From NCBI RefSeq assembly GCF_001425945.1, contig NZ_LMEB01000004.1, positions 420,537 through 484,536 on the forward strand: a stretch of DNA of 64,000 nucleotides, written 5' to 3'. Origin of the DNA: Brevundimonas sp. Root1279. Lineage in GTDB: Bacteria; Pseudomonadota; Alphaproteobacteria; Caulobacterales; Caulobacteraceae. Numbering within the stretch: position 1 is the first letter of the stretch; every line of letters starts with the position of its first letter. Below the pieces are notes generated by a model that saw only the letters and a list, made by a program, of their open reading frames with translations, had not been told where the DNA came from and ran no database searches. A program made the position numbers and the translations under genes. Positions 1 to 9,601 of this stretch are shown piece by piece.

Positions 1-545
1 ACCACAGGCTCGGGCGGCAGGACCAGGGCGGCGACTACGGCGCCGACCAGAGCAGCGACGGTTATCCACAGGATGACGACGTCGACCGAGGCGGTCAGCA
101 GCCAGGCCCCCATGCCGATGTTGGCGGCGACGAAGGCGGCCGAGCCGCAGCCCCGAGGCAGGGAGAAGTTGAACCCGTCCCGCGCCGCCAGCTTCAGGGT
201 CAGGACGTCGGTCAGGGGGATCAGGGCGGCGGCGGCGGTGGCCCCGACGAACCAGCACGCGGCCCAGGCCCAGAAGCCGTCGACCAAGCCGGCCCCGCCG
301 TAGCCCAGCGCCATGGCCAGGCCCAGCAGGGCGATCGGGGTGCGGCGGGCGCGGAAGCCGTCGGCCCAGACCGCCAGCAGCGGTCCGGTGGCGATGCGGC
401 CCAGCATGGGCGCGGCCAGCAGGACGCCGATCTGCGCCCCGCTGAGGTCCTGAGCCCGGAACCACAGGCCGGCGAACGGCAGGCTCACCCCGCTGGCGCC
501 GAAGAGCAGGACGTACTGAAGGGCCATTCGATGGGCGGCGGTCAT
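1..545 (-). CDS. MFS transporter, PPP/HcaT-like family (C-terminus cut by window edge)
   Basis: Reading the minus strand from an ATG at 545 gives about 181 residues running off the left edge. The product is very hydrophobic with at least four membrane helices. Its start contains FAGLWFRAQDLSG followed by QIGVLLAAPMLGRI, and further on PRGCGSAAF in the place where HcaT-type (3-phenylpropionate permease) proteins carry their conserved R-x-x-GS segment. This places it in the MFS_1-like/PPP branch of the major facilitator superfamily. The substrate cannot be read from the sequence. It diverges from the DUF423 gene with only 48 bp between the two start codons, so both promoters lie in that short gap. 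Confidence 0.75.
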   Translation of the reverse strand, partial: MTAAHRMALQYVLLFGASGVSLPFAGLWFRAQDLSGAQIGVLLAAPMLGRIATGPLLAVWADGFRARRTPIALLGLAMALGYGGAGLVDGFWAWAACWFVGATAAAALIPLTDVLTLKLAARDGFNFSLPRGCGSAAFVAANIGMGAWLLTASVDVVILWITVAALVGAVVAALVLPPEPV

Positions 546-593
546 GGGCGGCGCATAGCAGACGGGCGGCTGTCTGTCGGCTAGCGTGACGGC

Positions 594-965
594 ATGAAAG
601 CGACTCGAAGCCTCGTCATCTTCGCCGCCCTGAACGGGGCTCTGGCCGTGGCGCTCGGCGCCTTCGCGGCTCACGGCGCCGGGCCGCAGGTGAAGACCCT
701 GCTGACGACCGGCGCCCATTATCAGCTGGTTCACGCCGTGCTGGCCCTGGTCTGCGCCGTCTGGCCCGGGCGCGGGCGGCTGATCGTCGTGGCCGGCTGG
801 CTGGCGGCGGTCGGAGGGCTGGTTTTCTCGCTGGCGTTGTCGGCCATCGCCCTGCTCAGCTTTAGGGCGATGGGGGCCGTGGCGCCGATCGGCGGGCTGC
901 TGATGATCTTGGCTTGGCTTTTGGTCGCGGGCGCCGCATTGCGGTCCCAATCCGACGCCGCCTGA
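594..965 (+). CDS. DUF423 small inner-membrane protein
   Basis: The 123-residue protein has four predicted membrane helices. It carries the DUF423 (YgdD-like) hallmarks: an N-terminal N-G-x(6)-G-A-F-A-A-H-G segment (residues 14-28), a T-G-A-H-Y-Q-L-V-H-A motif after the first helix, and a P-I-G-G-L-L-M turn before the last helix. Function of the family is unknown; members are inner-membrane proteins. Length matches the family. It lies 28 bp upstream of the proline iminopeptidase gene on the same strand, so co-transcription is likely. Confidence 0.85.
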   Translation: MKATRSLVIFAALNGALAVALGAFAAHGAGPQVKTLLTTGAHYQLVHAVLALVCAVWPGRGRLIVVAGWLAAVGGLVFSLALSAIALLSFRAMGAVAPIGGLLMILAWLLVAGAALRSQSDAA

Positions 966-993
966 CGGCGTCACCCCAAGCTCGAGTACCCGC

Positions 994-1968
994 ATGGCCT
1001 TCCCAGCGCCCGACGCGCCCCTACGCGACCTGTTCCCGGAAATCGAGCCGTTCGCGAGCGGCTGGATGCCGACGGGCGGCGTCCACGAGATCTATTACGA
1101 AGAGTGCGGCAACCCGCAGGGCGTGCCGGTCGTGGTGCTGCATGGAGGTCCCGGCGGCGCGGTGAACCCGGGCATGCGGCGCTATTTCGATCCGGCCAAA
1201 TACCGCATCGTCCTGTTCGACCAGCGCGGCTGCGGCCTGAGCCGGCCCAACGCCTCGCTCGAAGAGAACACCACCTGGACGCTGATCGAGGACATCGAGC
1301 GCCTGCGTGAGACGCTCGGCATCGACCAGTGGGTGGTGTTCGGCGGCAGCTGGGGTTCGACCCTGTCGATGGCCTACGCCATCACCCATCCGGACCGCAC
1401 CAAGGCCCTCGTGCTGCGCGGGATCTTCCTGCTGACCAAGCCGGAACTGCACTGGTTCTACCAGGACGGGGCCTCGAACCTGTTCCCGGACGCCTGGGAC
1501 CGCTTCCTGGAGCCGATCCCGGAAGAAGAGCGCGGCGACCTGATGGGCGCCTACTACAAGCGGCTGACCGGCGAGGACCGCGCCGAGCGCGAACGCTGCG
1601 CCGTCGCCTGGTCGAGTTGGGAAGGCGAGACGGTCAGCGTCCAGGGCCCCGACGCCCGCCCGGACAAGTTCGCCGAGCCTGACTTCGCCGTGGCCTTCGC
1701 CCGCATCGAGTGCTGGTACTTCATGAACGGCGGCTTCTTCCCCGAAGAAGGCTGGCTGCTGAAGAACATCGGCCGCATCCGCCACATCCCGTGCTGGATC
1801 GCCCAGGGGCGCTTCGACGTGGTGACCCCGATGTCGGGCGCCTGGGCCCTGCACAAGGCCTGGCCCGAGGCCAAGCTGGATGTCGTCAAGGACGCCGGCC
1901 ACGCCTCGACTGAACCGGGCATCATCGACAGCCTGGTGCGTGCGACGGACTGGGCCGCCTCACAGTAG
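994..1968 (+). CDS. pip: Proline iminopeptidase (alpha/beta-hydrolase, peptidase family S33)
   Basis: This 324-residue cytosolic serine peptidase should release N-terminal proline from peptides. The oxyanion-hole motif HGGPGG is at residues 50-55 and the nucleophile elbow GGSWGS is at 117-122, with Ser119 as the predicted nucleophile. The acid lies in the late GRFDVVTP segment and the histidine in DAGHAS near the C-terminus. The DQRGCGLSRP segment after the first motif is typical of bacterial Pip. Length is normal for the family and there is no signal peptide. The gene ends directly before the heptamer CTAG repeat element at 1971-2032, which separates it from the convergent minus-strand operon. 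Confidence 0.95.
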   Translation: MAFPAPDAPLRDLFPEIEPFASGWMPTGGVHEIYYEECGNPQGVPVVVLHGGPGGAVNPGMRRYFDPAKYRIVLFDQRGCGLSRPNASLEENTTWTLIEDIERLRETLGIDQWVVFGGSWGSTLSMAYAITHPDRTKALVLRGIFLLTKPELHWFYQDGASNLFPDAWDRFLEPIPEEERGDLMGAYYKRLTGEDRAERERCAVAWSSWEGETVSVQGPDARPDKFAEPDFAVAFARIECWYFMNGGFFPEEGWLLKNIGRIRHIPCWIAQGRFDVVTPMSGAWALHKAWPEAKLDVVKDAGHASTEPGIIDSLVRATDWAASQ

Positions 1969-1970
1969 GC

Positions 1971-2032
1971 GCTAGGTTTTAGGGGCTAGGTTCTAGGCAG
2001 CGATCCTAGAACCTAGAACCTGACACCTAACC
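1971..2032. repeat. Heptamer-based CTAG-rich inverted repeat between convergent genes
   Basis: The left half is four 7-bp units ending in a perfect 12-bp arm, CTAGGTTCTAGG (1986-1997). A 7-nt loop follows, then the matching arm CCTAGAACCTAG (2005-2016) and two more decayed 7-bp units. CTAG, normally scarce in such genomes, occurs repeatedly here. There is no T-tract, so a classical intrinsic terminator is not supported, although the stem could act as a bidirectional terminator or mRNA-stabilising hairpin. A second element with the same 7-bp logic lies at 18638-18781. Confidence 0.85.
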
Positions 2033-2034
2033 CC

Positions 2035-2535
2035 TCACTTCGGATTGGTCTTCTCGACCATCTCGGACAGCTGGAAGCCGATGCGGCGGGCGGGCCGCTC
2101 CTCGGGTTTGCGGCGGGCGTCGAGCAGGACGTTGATCTGGGCGTAGTGCTGGATCAGGCGCACGGCCTTGCCGTCCTGGTTCTTGCCCAGGAACATGATG
2201 AAGTCCGGGCCCCAGAAGCCGACGTCCTCGATCTGCATGGTCCCGTCGCCCGGCAGGCCGACAATGCGGGCCCCGACCTCCTCGTCCTTGTCGAGCCCCT
2301 TCTCGAAATCCTCGATCAGTTTGGACAGGCGCACGAAGGCCCATTCGGCCGGATTTTCGCGCATGCGCACGCCGTCGGTCAGGGCGGCCGCCTGTTCGGG
2401 CGTGGCGCTGGGCAGGACGGGCTCCGGGCACGGCTTGTCGCCGCAGTCGGAGAACATGGAGGCGGGCGCGACGACGGGGGCGTCGAGCGCGGCCGGGGCG
2501 GTCTCGGGAGTCGTTTTGGCGGTCTTTTCGATCAT
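2035..2535 (-). CDS. DUF6173-like conserved protein
   Basis: The 166-residue protein has a Pro/Ala-rich N-terminal tail (about 1-60) and a compact conserved part. That part contains NPAEWAFVRL, FEKGLDKDEEVG, a central GPDFIMFLG strand, IQHYAQINVLL and a closing RRIGFQL. From memory this resembles DUF6173, which is common in alphaproteobacteria and has no known function; the assignment was not checked by search. No signal peptide or membrane helix is visible. It begins 29 bp after the rodA stop on the same strand, so it is probably the last gene of the mreB-rodA operon, which might hint at an envelope-related role. Confidence 0.7.
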   Translation of the reverse strand: MIEKTAKTTPETAPAALDAPVVAPASMFSDCGDKPCPEPVLPSATPEQAAALTDGVRMRENPAEWAFVRLSKLIEDFEKGLDKDEEVGARIVGLPGDGTMQIEDVGFWGPDFIMFLGKNQDGKAVRLIQHYAQINVLLDARRKPEERPARRIGFQLSEMVEKTNPK

Positions 2536-2564
2536 GGTCCGACCCTAACGCGCGAAGCGCAGGA

Positions 2565-3722
2565 TCAGAACAGGCCGTGACCCTTCGGCAGTTCGACGTA
2601 GCGGTGGACGCGGGTCGACAGGATCAGGCCGAAGCCGAACATCACCGTCATCATCGACGAACCGCCGTAGGACAGCAGCGGCATGGGCACGCCCACAACC
2701 GGCGCCATGCCCATCACCATCGCGCCGTTGATCAGGACGAACAGGGCGAAGAAGGCGGTCATGCCGGCTGCGCCGATGCGGCCGAAATGGCTGTGCGCCA
2801 GCGAGGCGATGCGCAGGGAGATCAGGATGGCCCCGACGTAGCAAAGCAGTACGGTGAAGGAGCCGACGAAGCCGAACTCCTCGGACACCGTCGAGAAGAT
2901 GAAGTCGGTGTGCCGCTCGGGCAGGAACTCCAGCTGGCTCTGGCTGCCCAGGCCGTAGCCCTTGCCGAGCACGCCGCCGGAGCCGAGCGCGATCTTGGAC
3001 TGGATGATGTTGTAGCCCGTGCCGCTCGGATCGGCTTCGGGATTGAGGAAGGTCAGCACCCGGTTCCGCTGGTACTCATGCATGCCGAACATGACGAAAG
3101 GCGGGATGATGGCCACGGCCGCAGCGCCGGCCGTGGCGACGACGCGCCAACTGAGGCCCGCGGCGAACATGACCGCCGCGCCGGTCAGGCCGATGATCAT
3201 CGCCGAACCCAGGTCAGGCTGCTTGGCGACAAGGATGAAGGGCACGCCGATCATCCCGGCGGGGATGATCAGCTTCCAGGACCAGCGCGCCTCCTGGGCG
3301 CTGTGGTTGTGGTACCAGCGGGCCAGGGCCAGGACGAGGCCGAGCTTCATGAACTCGGCGGGCTGGATCCGCGTGAAGCCGAGATTGAGCCAGTTGCGCG
3401 CCCCGCCGGCGGTGTAGCCCAGCGGGGTGAACTCGATCATCAGCACAAGGACGAGCAGTACGCCGTAGAGCGGATAGGCGGCTCGGAACCACCATTTCGG
3501 GTGCACCATGGCCAGGCCGATCATGACCATGAGCAAAGCGCCGAAGCGCAGCAGGTGCTTGGCCGCCCACGGCTGCCAGTGGCCGCCCGCGATCGAATAG
3601 AGCATGGCCGCGCCGACGCCGGCGATGATGGAGATCAGGCCGATCAGGCGCCAATCCAGCTCCGCCAGCTTGGTCGAGATCCGGTCGCGCTCGCCGGGAC
3701 GGGTCAGGGCGGAGGCGGTCAT
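2565..3722 (-). CDS. rodA: Rod-shape SEDS glycosyltransferase RodA
   Basis: This 385-residue polytopic membrane protein belongs to the RodA/FtsW/SpoVE (SEDS) family. It polymerises lipid II into glycan strands during elongation, working with PBP2. About ten membrane helices are evident. Family motifs include GGARNWLNLGF followed by QPAEFMKLGLVLALA, KQPDLGSA, the extracellular QSQLEFLPERHTDFIFS segment, and the closing MPLLSYGGSS. The ATG at 3722 overlaps the mrdA stop by 4 bp (ATGA), indicating translational coupling with its partner PBP2. Confidence 0.97.
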   Translation of the reverse strand: MTASALTRPGERDRISTKLAELDWRLIGLISIIAGVGAAMLYSIAGGHWQPWAAKHLLRFGALLMVMIGLAMVHPKWWFRAAYPLYGVLLVLVLMIEFTPLGYTAGGARNWLNLGFTRIQPAEFMKLGLVLALARWYHNHSAQEARWSWKLIIPAGMIGVPFILVAKQPDLGSAMIIGLTGAAVMFAAGLSWRVVATAGAAAVAIIPPFVMFGMHEYQRNRVLTFLNPEADPSGTGYNIIQSKIALGSGGVLGKGYGLGSQSQLEFLPERHTDFIFSTVSEEFGFVGSFTVLLCYVGAILISLRIASLAHSHFGRIGAAGMTAFFALFVLINGAMVMGMAPVVGVPMPLLSYGGSSMMTVMFGFGLILSTRVHRYVELPKGHGLF

Positions 3723-5800
3723 TGGGGCGGCGCCGAGTTGTAGGGAACGGGACCCGTCGGGGCGGCTGTCGGGGTCGCCGGCGCGGAGGCGGCGGGCTGC
3801 AGCGCCTCGACGGCGGCCTGGCCGGTGACCTCGCCGCCCGGTCCGACGCCGGCCTCGCCCTCGTCGGGGGCGTCGACCACGGCCTCGGGCGGCAGCGGCC
3901 GCTCAATGCGGGCGCGCATGTCCGGGTCCTTGAGCAGGACAGTCTTCATGATCTCGCGGGCGCGCGGCGCGGCGTCGGCGGCGCCGCCGGCCGGAGCGTG
4001 CTGGATGATCAGGGCGATGGCGTAGCGCGGCGCGTCATGGGGCGCGAAGGCGACGAACAGGGCGTGGTCCCGGCGAGTCCAGACGGCGTCCCGCGGGCCG
4101 CGTGAGCCCGAGCCGTAGTCCCGCGACTGGGCCGTACCGGTCTTACCGGCCATCTGGATGTCGCCGAGGCCGAGCTGCGAGGCGCGGTAGGCGGTGCCCG
4201 TGACGTCGTTGGCCACGGCCGCCATGCCGCCGCGCACGATGTCGAGGTGCTCCTTCGGGATCGGCAGGTCGCCGAAGGCCGCGCCCGAGGGACGCTCTTC
4301 TCCACCGACCGACTTCACCAGCCGCGGATGGATCGCCTTCTGGCCGTTGGCGATACGCGAGGTCATCACCGCCAGTTGCAAGGCGTTCACCGCCAGGGCC
4401 CCCTGCCCGATCGACACCGACAGAGTCTCGCCCGGATACCAGGTGCCGTCGTCGTCCCACTTGGTGGCCGCGGCGTAGTCCTTCTTCCACTGGGTCGAAG
4501 GGACAATGCCCTTTGACTGGCCGGCGATGCCGATCTCGTAGGTCTGACCAAAGCCCAGCTCATGCGCGATCTTGGAGATCCGGTCGACGCCGGCCCGGTT
4601 GCACATGTGGTAGAAATAGGTGTCGCACGAGTTCTTGATGGCGTTGTGCATGTCCATCGAACCGTGGCCGCCGCGGCGCCAGCAGCGGAAGGTGCGGTTG
4701 CCATAGCGATAGCCGCCCGAGCAGCTGACCCGCTCGGTCGGGCTGATGCCGGCGTCCAACAGGGCCAGAGCCGTGGTCATCTTGAAGGTCGAGCCCGGCG
4801 GGAAGGTGCCGTAGATCGCCTTGTCGAGCAGCGGCTTGCGCTCGTAGTCGCGCAGGGCGTTGTAGATCTTGCCCGGCACGCCGCCGACGAACAGGTTGGG
4901 GTCGAACGACGGGGCCGAGACCATGCAGAGGATGTCGCCGTTGCGCACATCCATGACGACGCAGCCGCCCGATTCTTCGCCGTAGACCTCAAGCGCGCGG
5001 TTCTGCACGTCGGAGTCCAGGGTAAGCATGATGTCCTTGCCGGGCACCGCCGGGCGCGAACCGCCGATGTCCTCGGCCACCACGCGGCCGCGGGCGTCGA
5101 CCTCGACCCGATTGCCGCCGGCCTCGCCGCGCAGGTCCTTGTCGAAGGCCTTCTCGACGCCCTGGCGGCCGATGCGGAAGCCCGGATTGAAGAGGATTTC
5201 GGGGACCTTCTCGCCCTTCTCCTCGATCGACTTGATGTCGCGATCGTTGGGCTTGGCCACATAGCCGATGACGTGAGCGAAGGAGCCGCCGAACGGGTAG
5301 AAGCGCGCCTCATTCATGTCCGCCATCACGCCCGGAAGCTCGTTGGCGTAGAGGTTGACCTTGGCGAACTCCTCCCAGGTCAGATCGCTTTTCACCGGCA
5401 CCGGGCTGAACCGCGGGGCGGCGTTGACCTCGCGGATGATCGAGCGGCGGCGATCGACGGTGTCCGGCAGCAGGCGGCCGAGCAGGTCGAGGGTCTGGTC
5501 GAGGTCCTTGGTCTCGTCGCGGACGACGAGGACCCGGAAGCTGGGTCGATTGCCGGCGATGACCACGCCGTTGCGATCCAGGACGCGGCCGCGCGGCGGC
5601 GGCACCAGGCGGAAGTTGAACTGATTGTTCGAGGCGAGGGTCGCGTATTGCTGGGCCTGGAACACCTGCAGCTGGGCCAGGCGGCCAGTCAGGGCCAGGC
5701 CGCCGAGCGCCGTCAGGCCGCCCAGCACGAAGGTGCGGCGCAGGAAGGAGCCCTGCCGCTCGTTGACGTCCGAGAAGAAGATGGAGGGTTCCGAGCTCAT
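3719..5800 (-). CDS. mrdA: Penicillin-binding protein 2 (elongasome transpeptidase)
   Basis: This 693-residue class B PBP has one N-terminal membrane helix (about 22-45), a PBP dimerisation domain starting at the GRVLDRNG segment, and a transpeptidase domain. The three active-site motifs are present: STFK at 337-340 (Ser337 nucleophile), SCD at 391-393, and KTGT at 553-556. It crosslinks lateral-wall peptidoglycan in the periplasm with RodA and MreCD. The C-terminus carries an Ala/Pro-rich tail of roughly 50 residues beyond the catalytic domain, longer than in E. coli PBP2. Start and stop overlap mreD and rodA by 4 bp each. Confidence 0.97.
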   Translation of the reverse strand: MSSEPSIFFSDVNERQGSFLRRTFVLGGLTALGGLALTGRLAQLQVFQAQQYATLASNNQFNFRLVPPPRGRVLDRNGVVIAGNRPSFRVLVVRDETKDLDQTLDLLGRLLPDTVDRRRSIIREVNAAPRFSPVPVKSDLTWEEFAKVNLYANELPGVMADMNEARFYPFGGSFAHVIGYVAKPNDRDIKSIEEKGEKVPEILFNPGFRIGRQGVEKAFDKDLRGEAGGNRVEVDARGRVVAEDIGGSRPAVPGKDIMLTLDSDVQNRALEVYGEESGGCVVMDVRNGDILCMVSAPSFDPNLFVGGVPGKIYNALRDYERKPLLDKAIYGTFPPGSTFKMTTALALLDAGISPTERVSCSGGYRYGNRTFRCWRRGGHGSMDMHNAIKNSCDTYFYHMCNRAGVDRISKIAHELGFGQTYEIGIAGQSKGIVPSTQWKKDYAAATKWDDDGTWYPGETLSVSIGQGALAVNALQLAVMTSRIANGQKAIHPRLVKSVGGEERPSGAAFGDLPIPKEHLDIVRGGMAAVANDVTGTAYRASQLGLGDIQMAGKTGTAQSRDYGSGSRGPRDAVWTRRDHALFVAFAPHDAPRYAIALIIQHAPAGGAADAAPRAREIMKTVLLKDPDMRARIERPLPPEAVVDAPDEGEAGVGPGGEVTGQAAVEALQPAASAPATPTAAPTGPVPYNSAPPQ

Positions 5801-6321
5801 CGGAATCTCACGTCGCCGTCGTCGAAGCGTTCGATCATGCCATTGGCGATCGGGAAGAGCAGCAGGGTCGGCACGACCTGCCCGATCAGGCTAAGCAGGC
5901 TGGGTGGATTGCCGGCCTTCACCGTGACGATCAGGTAGGACAGCAGGAAGGCCATGCCGCAGCAGGCGGCGTACCAGACGAACAGGACGGCGGTGTCCTG
6001 GCCGATCAGGAAGGCGCGCGAGCCCAGGACGACGGCGTAAATGGCCAGCAGGGCCAGGGCCCACATGCCCAGCGCGCCCTGGGCGCCGAGGAAGACGTCG
6101 AGGAACAGGCCCAGCAGCGTCAGCACCAGCGGGGCGATGATCGACGGACGGATCAGCGGCCAGGCGAAGGCCAGAACCATCGGGATGATCGGCTCAGGCA
6201 GGCGCAGGCCGAAAAGCTCCACCGGAGTGGCGAGGACGATGGTGACGGCCACCGTGATCAGGGCCGGAATGACGATCCACTGCACCGGCCCTACGACGCG
6301 GACCGCGACGGGACGTCTCAT
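5797..6321 (-). CDS. mreD: Rod shape-determining protein MreD
   Basis: The 174-residue integral membrane protein has about five hydrophobic helices and the size and position expected of MreD, between mreC and mrdA. The family is poorly conserved in sequence. Supporting features are a central GLFLDVFLGAQGALGM segment and a conserved helix LGSRAFLIGQDTA. It links the MreC periplasmic scaffold and MreB filaments to the peptidoglycan synthases. It overlaps mreC by 4 bp upstream and mrdA by 4 bp downstream. Confidence 0.9.
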   Translation of the reverse strand: MRRPVAVRVVGPVQWIVIPALITVAVTIVLATPVELFGLRLPEPIIPMVLAFAWPLIRPSIIAPLVLTLLGLFLDVFLGAQGALGMWALALLAIYAVVLGSRAFLIGQDTAVLFVWYAACCGMAFLLSYLIVTVKAGNPPSLLSLIGQVVPTLLLFPIANGMIERFDDGDVRFR

Positions 6322-7442
6322 TCGGTCCCTCCCGGCGGCTGGGCGGCGGGTTGGGCGGCGGGCGGCGGCGCGGCCTGGGGCCGGGGCGCGGCGGGACGCG
6401 GCGTCGTCGGGGCGGGCGTCGCCGGGATCGCGGCGGCCGGCGGCGGGGCGGCGGCGTTGCTGGCGCGGATCTCTTCGACCCGGGCGCGGGCGACGTCGCG
6501 ACGAGCGGCGGCGTCGGCCACGGCGGCCGCGGTGCTGGCCGTGGGCTCAGGCGCCGTGGTCAGGCCGGTGAGCGGCGGGGCGTTGAGGTCGTCGGACGCG
6601 ATCAACTGGCCGAAGTCCTCGAACAGCAGGACCTTCACATAGTCGATGGCGCCGCGGTCGCTGAACAGCTTCACCCGCCAGGAGCCGTCGATGCCCTTGG
6701 CGGCGACGCCGATCGGCACGCCGCGCGGCAGCCCACCGCCGTCGCCGGACGACAGAATGCGGTCGCCGACCTGGACCGAGCCCACGCCGCGAATGAACTC
6801 GAGGCGCGGATTGCCCGAGCCGTCGCCCTTGAGGATGGCGCGGGCGTCGGAGCGGTCGATCAGGACGGGCACCTGACTGGCCACATCGGTCAGCATCAAG
6901 ACGCGGCTGACGTTCGACGAGGTCCCGACGACGCGGCCGACCAGGCCATGCTCGTTGATCACCGGATTGCCGACCTTCACGCCCTTACCGGACCCCGCAT
7001 CGATCAGGCGCGCGCGCGAGAACGGGCCGCGGGAATCGGAGATGGAGCGCGCCGTCTGCGCCGGCACCGGCGGCTCGGGTCGCAGGCCGAGCATGGCCTC
7101 GTAGCGGGCGTTGATGTTCTTGAGCGCAATGGCTTGGTCGCGCCACGGCTCAAGTTCGGCGAGCTCGCGCTTCAGGCGGCGGTTCTCGGAGACGGCGAAG
7201 AAATAGCCGCCGATGTAGTCGGAGGCGTGCCCGAACCAGCGGACCGGCGCGGCGAACACGCCGCCGACGGGGCCGGTGACGGTCTCAACGCCAGCGCGCA
7301 CTGGCTGGTACGGCGAGGGGCCGGCCTTGGCGTCGCTGATCAGAAGGAGGATCGAGCCAATCGCGGCAAGCACGACTGTAACGGCCGCGGTCCAGACCAG
7401 CGGCACCTTGATGTTCTCGAACGGTCCGTCGCGAAACGCCAC
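6318..7442 (-). CDS. mreC: Rod shape-determining protein MreC
   Basis: The 374-residue protein has one N-terminal membrane helix (about 13-35), a periplasmic coiled-coil around residues 80-110 (ENRRLKRELAELEPWRDQ), and the paired beta domains of MreC (GSGKGVKVGNPVINEHGLVGRV, then VLMLTDVASQVPV and GDRILSSGDGG). A C-terminal tail of about 80 residues is almost entirely Ala/Pro/Thr/Gln and presumably disordered in the periplasm. MreC scaffolds PBP2/RodA. It begins 171 bp after the mreB stop, in the only sizeable gap of the operon, which contains two strong hairpins (7574-7626). Confidence 0.95.
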   Translation of the reverse strand: MAFRDGPFENIKVPLVWTAAVTVVLAAIGSILLLISDAKAGPSPYQPVRAGVETVTGPVGGVFAAPVRWFGHASDYIGGYFFAVSENRRLKRELAELEPWRDQAIALKNINARYEAMLGLRPEPPVPAQTARSISDSRGPFSRARLIDAGSGKGVKVGNPVINEHGLVGRVVGTSSNVSRVLMLTDVASQVPVLIDRSDARAILKGDGSGNPRLEFIRGVGSVQVGDRILSSGDGGGLPRGVPIGVAAKGIDGSWRVKLFSDRGAIDYVKVLLFEDFGQLIASDDLNAPPLTGLTTAPEPTASTAAAVADAAARRDVARARVEEIRASNAAAPPPAAAIPATPAPTTPRPAAPRPQAAPPPAAQPAAQPPGGTE

Positions 7443-7573
7443 GGCGCGCCTTCCTAAGATGAGGGAATCAGCGGGACGCCCCCCGCTGACGATCCAGCCT
7501 ATCGCAAAATCCGGTTATCCAGAAACCGGCGCCCGCCCCCTGATGACAGGGATTTGAGGCGCTGATTGGGACT

Positions 7574-7600
7574 AGACCATTCTTATTGAAAGAATGGTCT
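7574..7600 (-). terminator. Perfect 11-bp hairpin between mreB and mreC (attenuator or partial terminator candidate)
   Basis: AGACCATTCTT (7574-7584) and AAGAATGGTCT (7590-7600) form a perfect 11-bp stem with a 5-nt loop. It lies 14 bp beyond the mreB stop on the transcribed minus strand. No run of U follows, so it may be an RNA-stability element protecting the mreB message or a weak terminator. MreB is needed in far larger amounts than MreC, which makes an attenuating or stabilising role plausible. Confidence 0.6.
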
Positions 7601-7605
7601 CCAAG

Positions 7606-8867
<1,262 letters not shown>

Positions 8868-8912
8868 TCACGATACCGTCAGCCAAGCTTTCAGCGACGC
8901 TTCCGGCCAAGC

Positions 8913-9530
8913 TCAGACCGGGTGCAGGCCCTCGATGTGCAGGACGCGCTGCACCGCCGGTCGCGACTGGACCACGTTGAAGTGGGCGTTGAGTTTTGGG
9001 AAGCGATCCTTGTCTAGCAGATGGGCCAGCCGGGCCCATCGGGTGAACACCGACAGATAGCCGTCGGCGACGGTGTATTGCTCGCCCATGGCCCAGGGGC
9101 CCTTGAGCAGATGGTGCTCGATCAAGTCCAATTTGGTCAGGGCCTTGTCGACCTGGGCCTGTTTCGCCTCGCCCTCGAGCGGCGGGTGCGAGAACAGCAC
9201 CGGCCCGAGCGCCGGATGCAGGGACGACGACAGGAAGCCGTTGAACGACTGCATCTTTCCGAAGGCGAACGGCGAGTCGAGGTCGGCCAGGTTCGCTTCG
9301 GGATGAGTCTGGGCGACAAAGCCCATGATCACCAGGTTCTCGGTCAGCACCCCCTCGGGGGTGACCAGAGCCGGAGTGACGCCGGCCGGATTGATGGCGA
9401 GGTATTCGGGCGTCTTCTGCTCGCCCTTGCGGAGATCGATGCGGATCGGCTCGTACTCCGCTCCGGCCTCTTCCAGAGCGATGTGCGAGGCCATGGCGCA
9501 GGCCCCGGGCGAATAATAGAGCTTCAGCAT
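8913..9530 (-). CDS. Glutathione S-transferase family protein
   Basis: This 205-residue cytosolic protein starts MLKLYYSPGACAMASHIALEE, the beta-class GST pattern with a Ser/Cys-containing first loop. It has the cis-proline segment NPAGVTPALV at about 48-57, an ENLVI glutathione-contact segment, and an all-helical C-terminal domain with the TVADGYLSVFTRW motif (N-capping box). It probably conjugates or reduces electrophiles with glutathione; the substrate is unknown. The frame is open far upstream of 9530, but only the ATG at 9530 gives the GST fold start. It is transcribed toward mreB. Confidence 0.9.
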   Translation of the reverse strand: MLKLYYSPGACAMASHIALEEAGAEYEPIRIDLRKGEQKTPEYLAINPAGVTPALVTPEGVLTENLVIMGFVAQTHPEANLADLDSPFAFGKMQSFNGFLSSSLHPALGPVLFSHPPLEGEAKQAQVDKALTKLDLIEHHLLKGPWAMGEQYTVADGYLSVFTRWARLAHLLDKDRFPKLNAHFNVVQSRPAVQRVLHIEGLHPV

Positions 9531-9601
9531 GAGCGTCTCCTGGGAGAACTCCGGTCTTGGGGAACGCGCGGGACACCCTCCCCTATCCGCCGATGCGGCG
9601 A

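Noticed and set aside
4562..5938. 458-codon plus-strand ORF opposite mrdA
   Set aside because: Antisense shadow of PBP2 with composition typical of reversed GC-rich codons.
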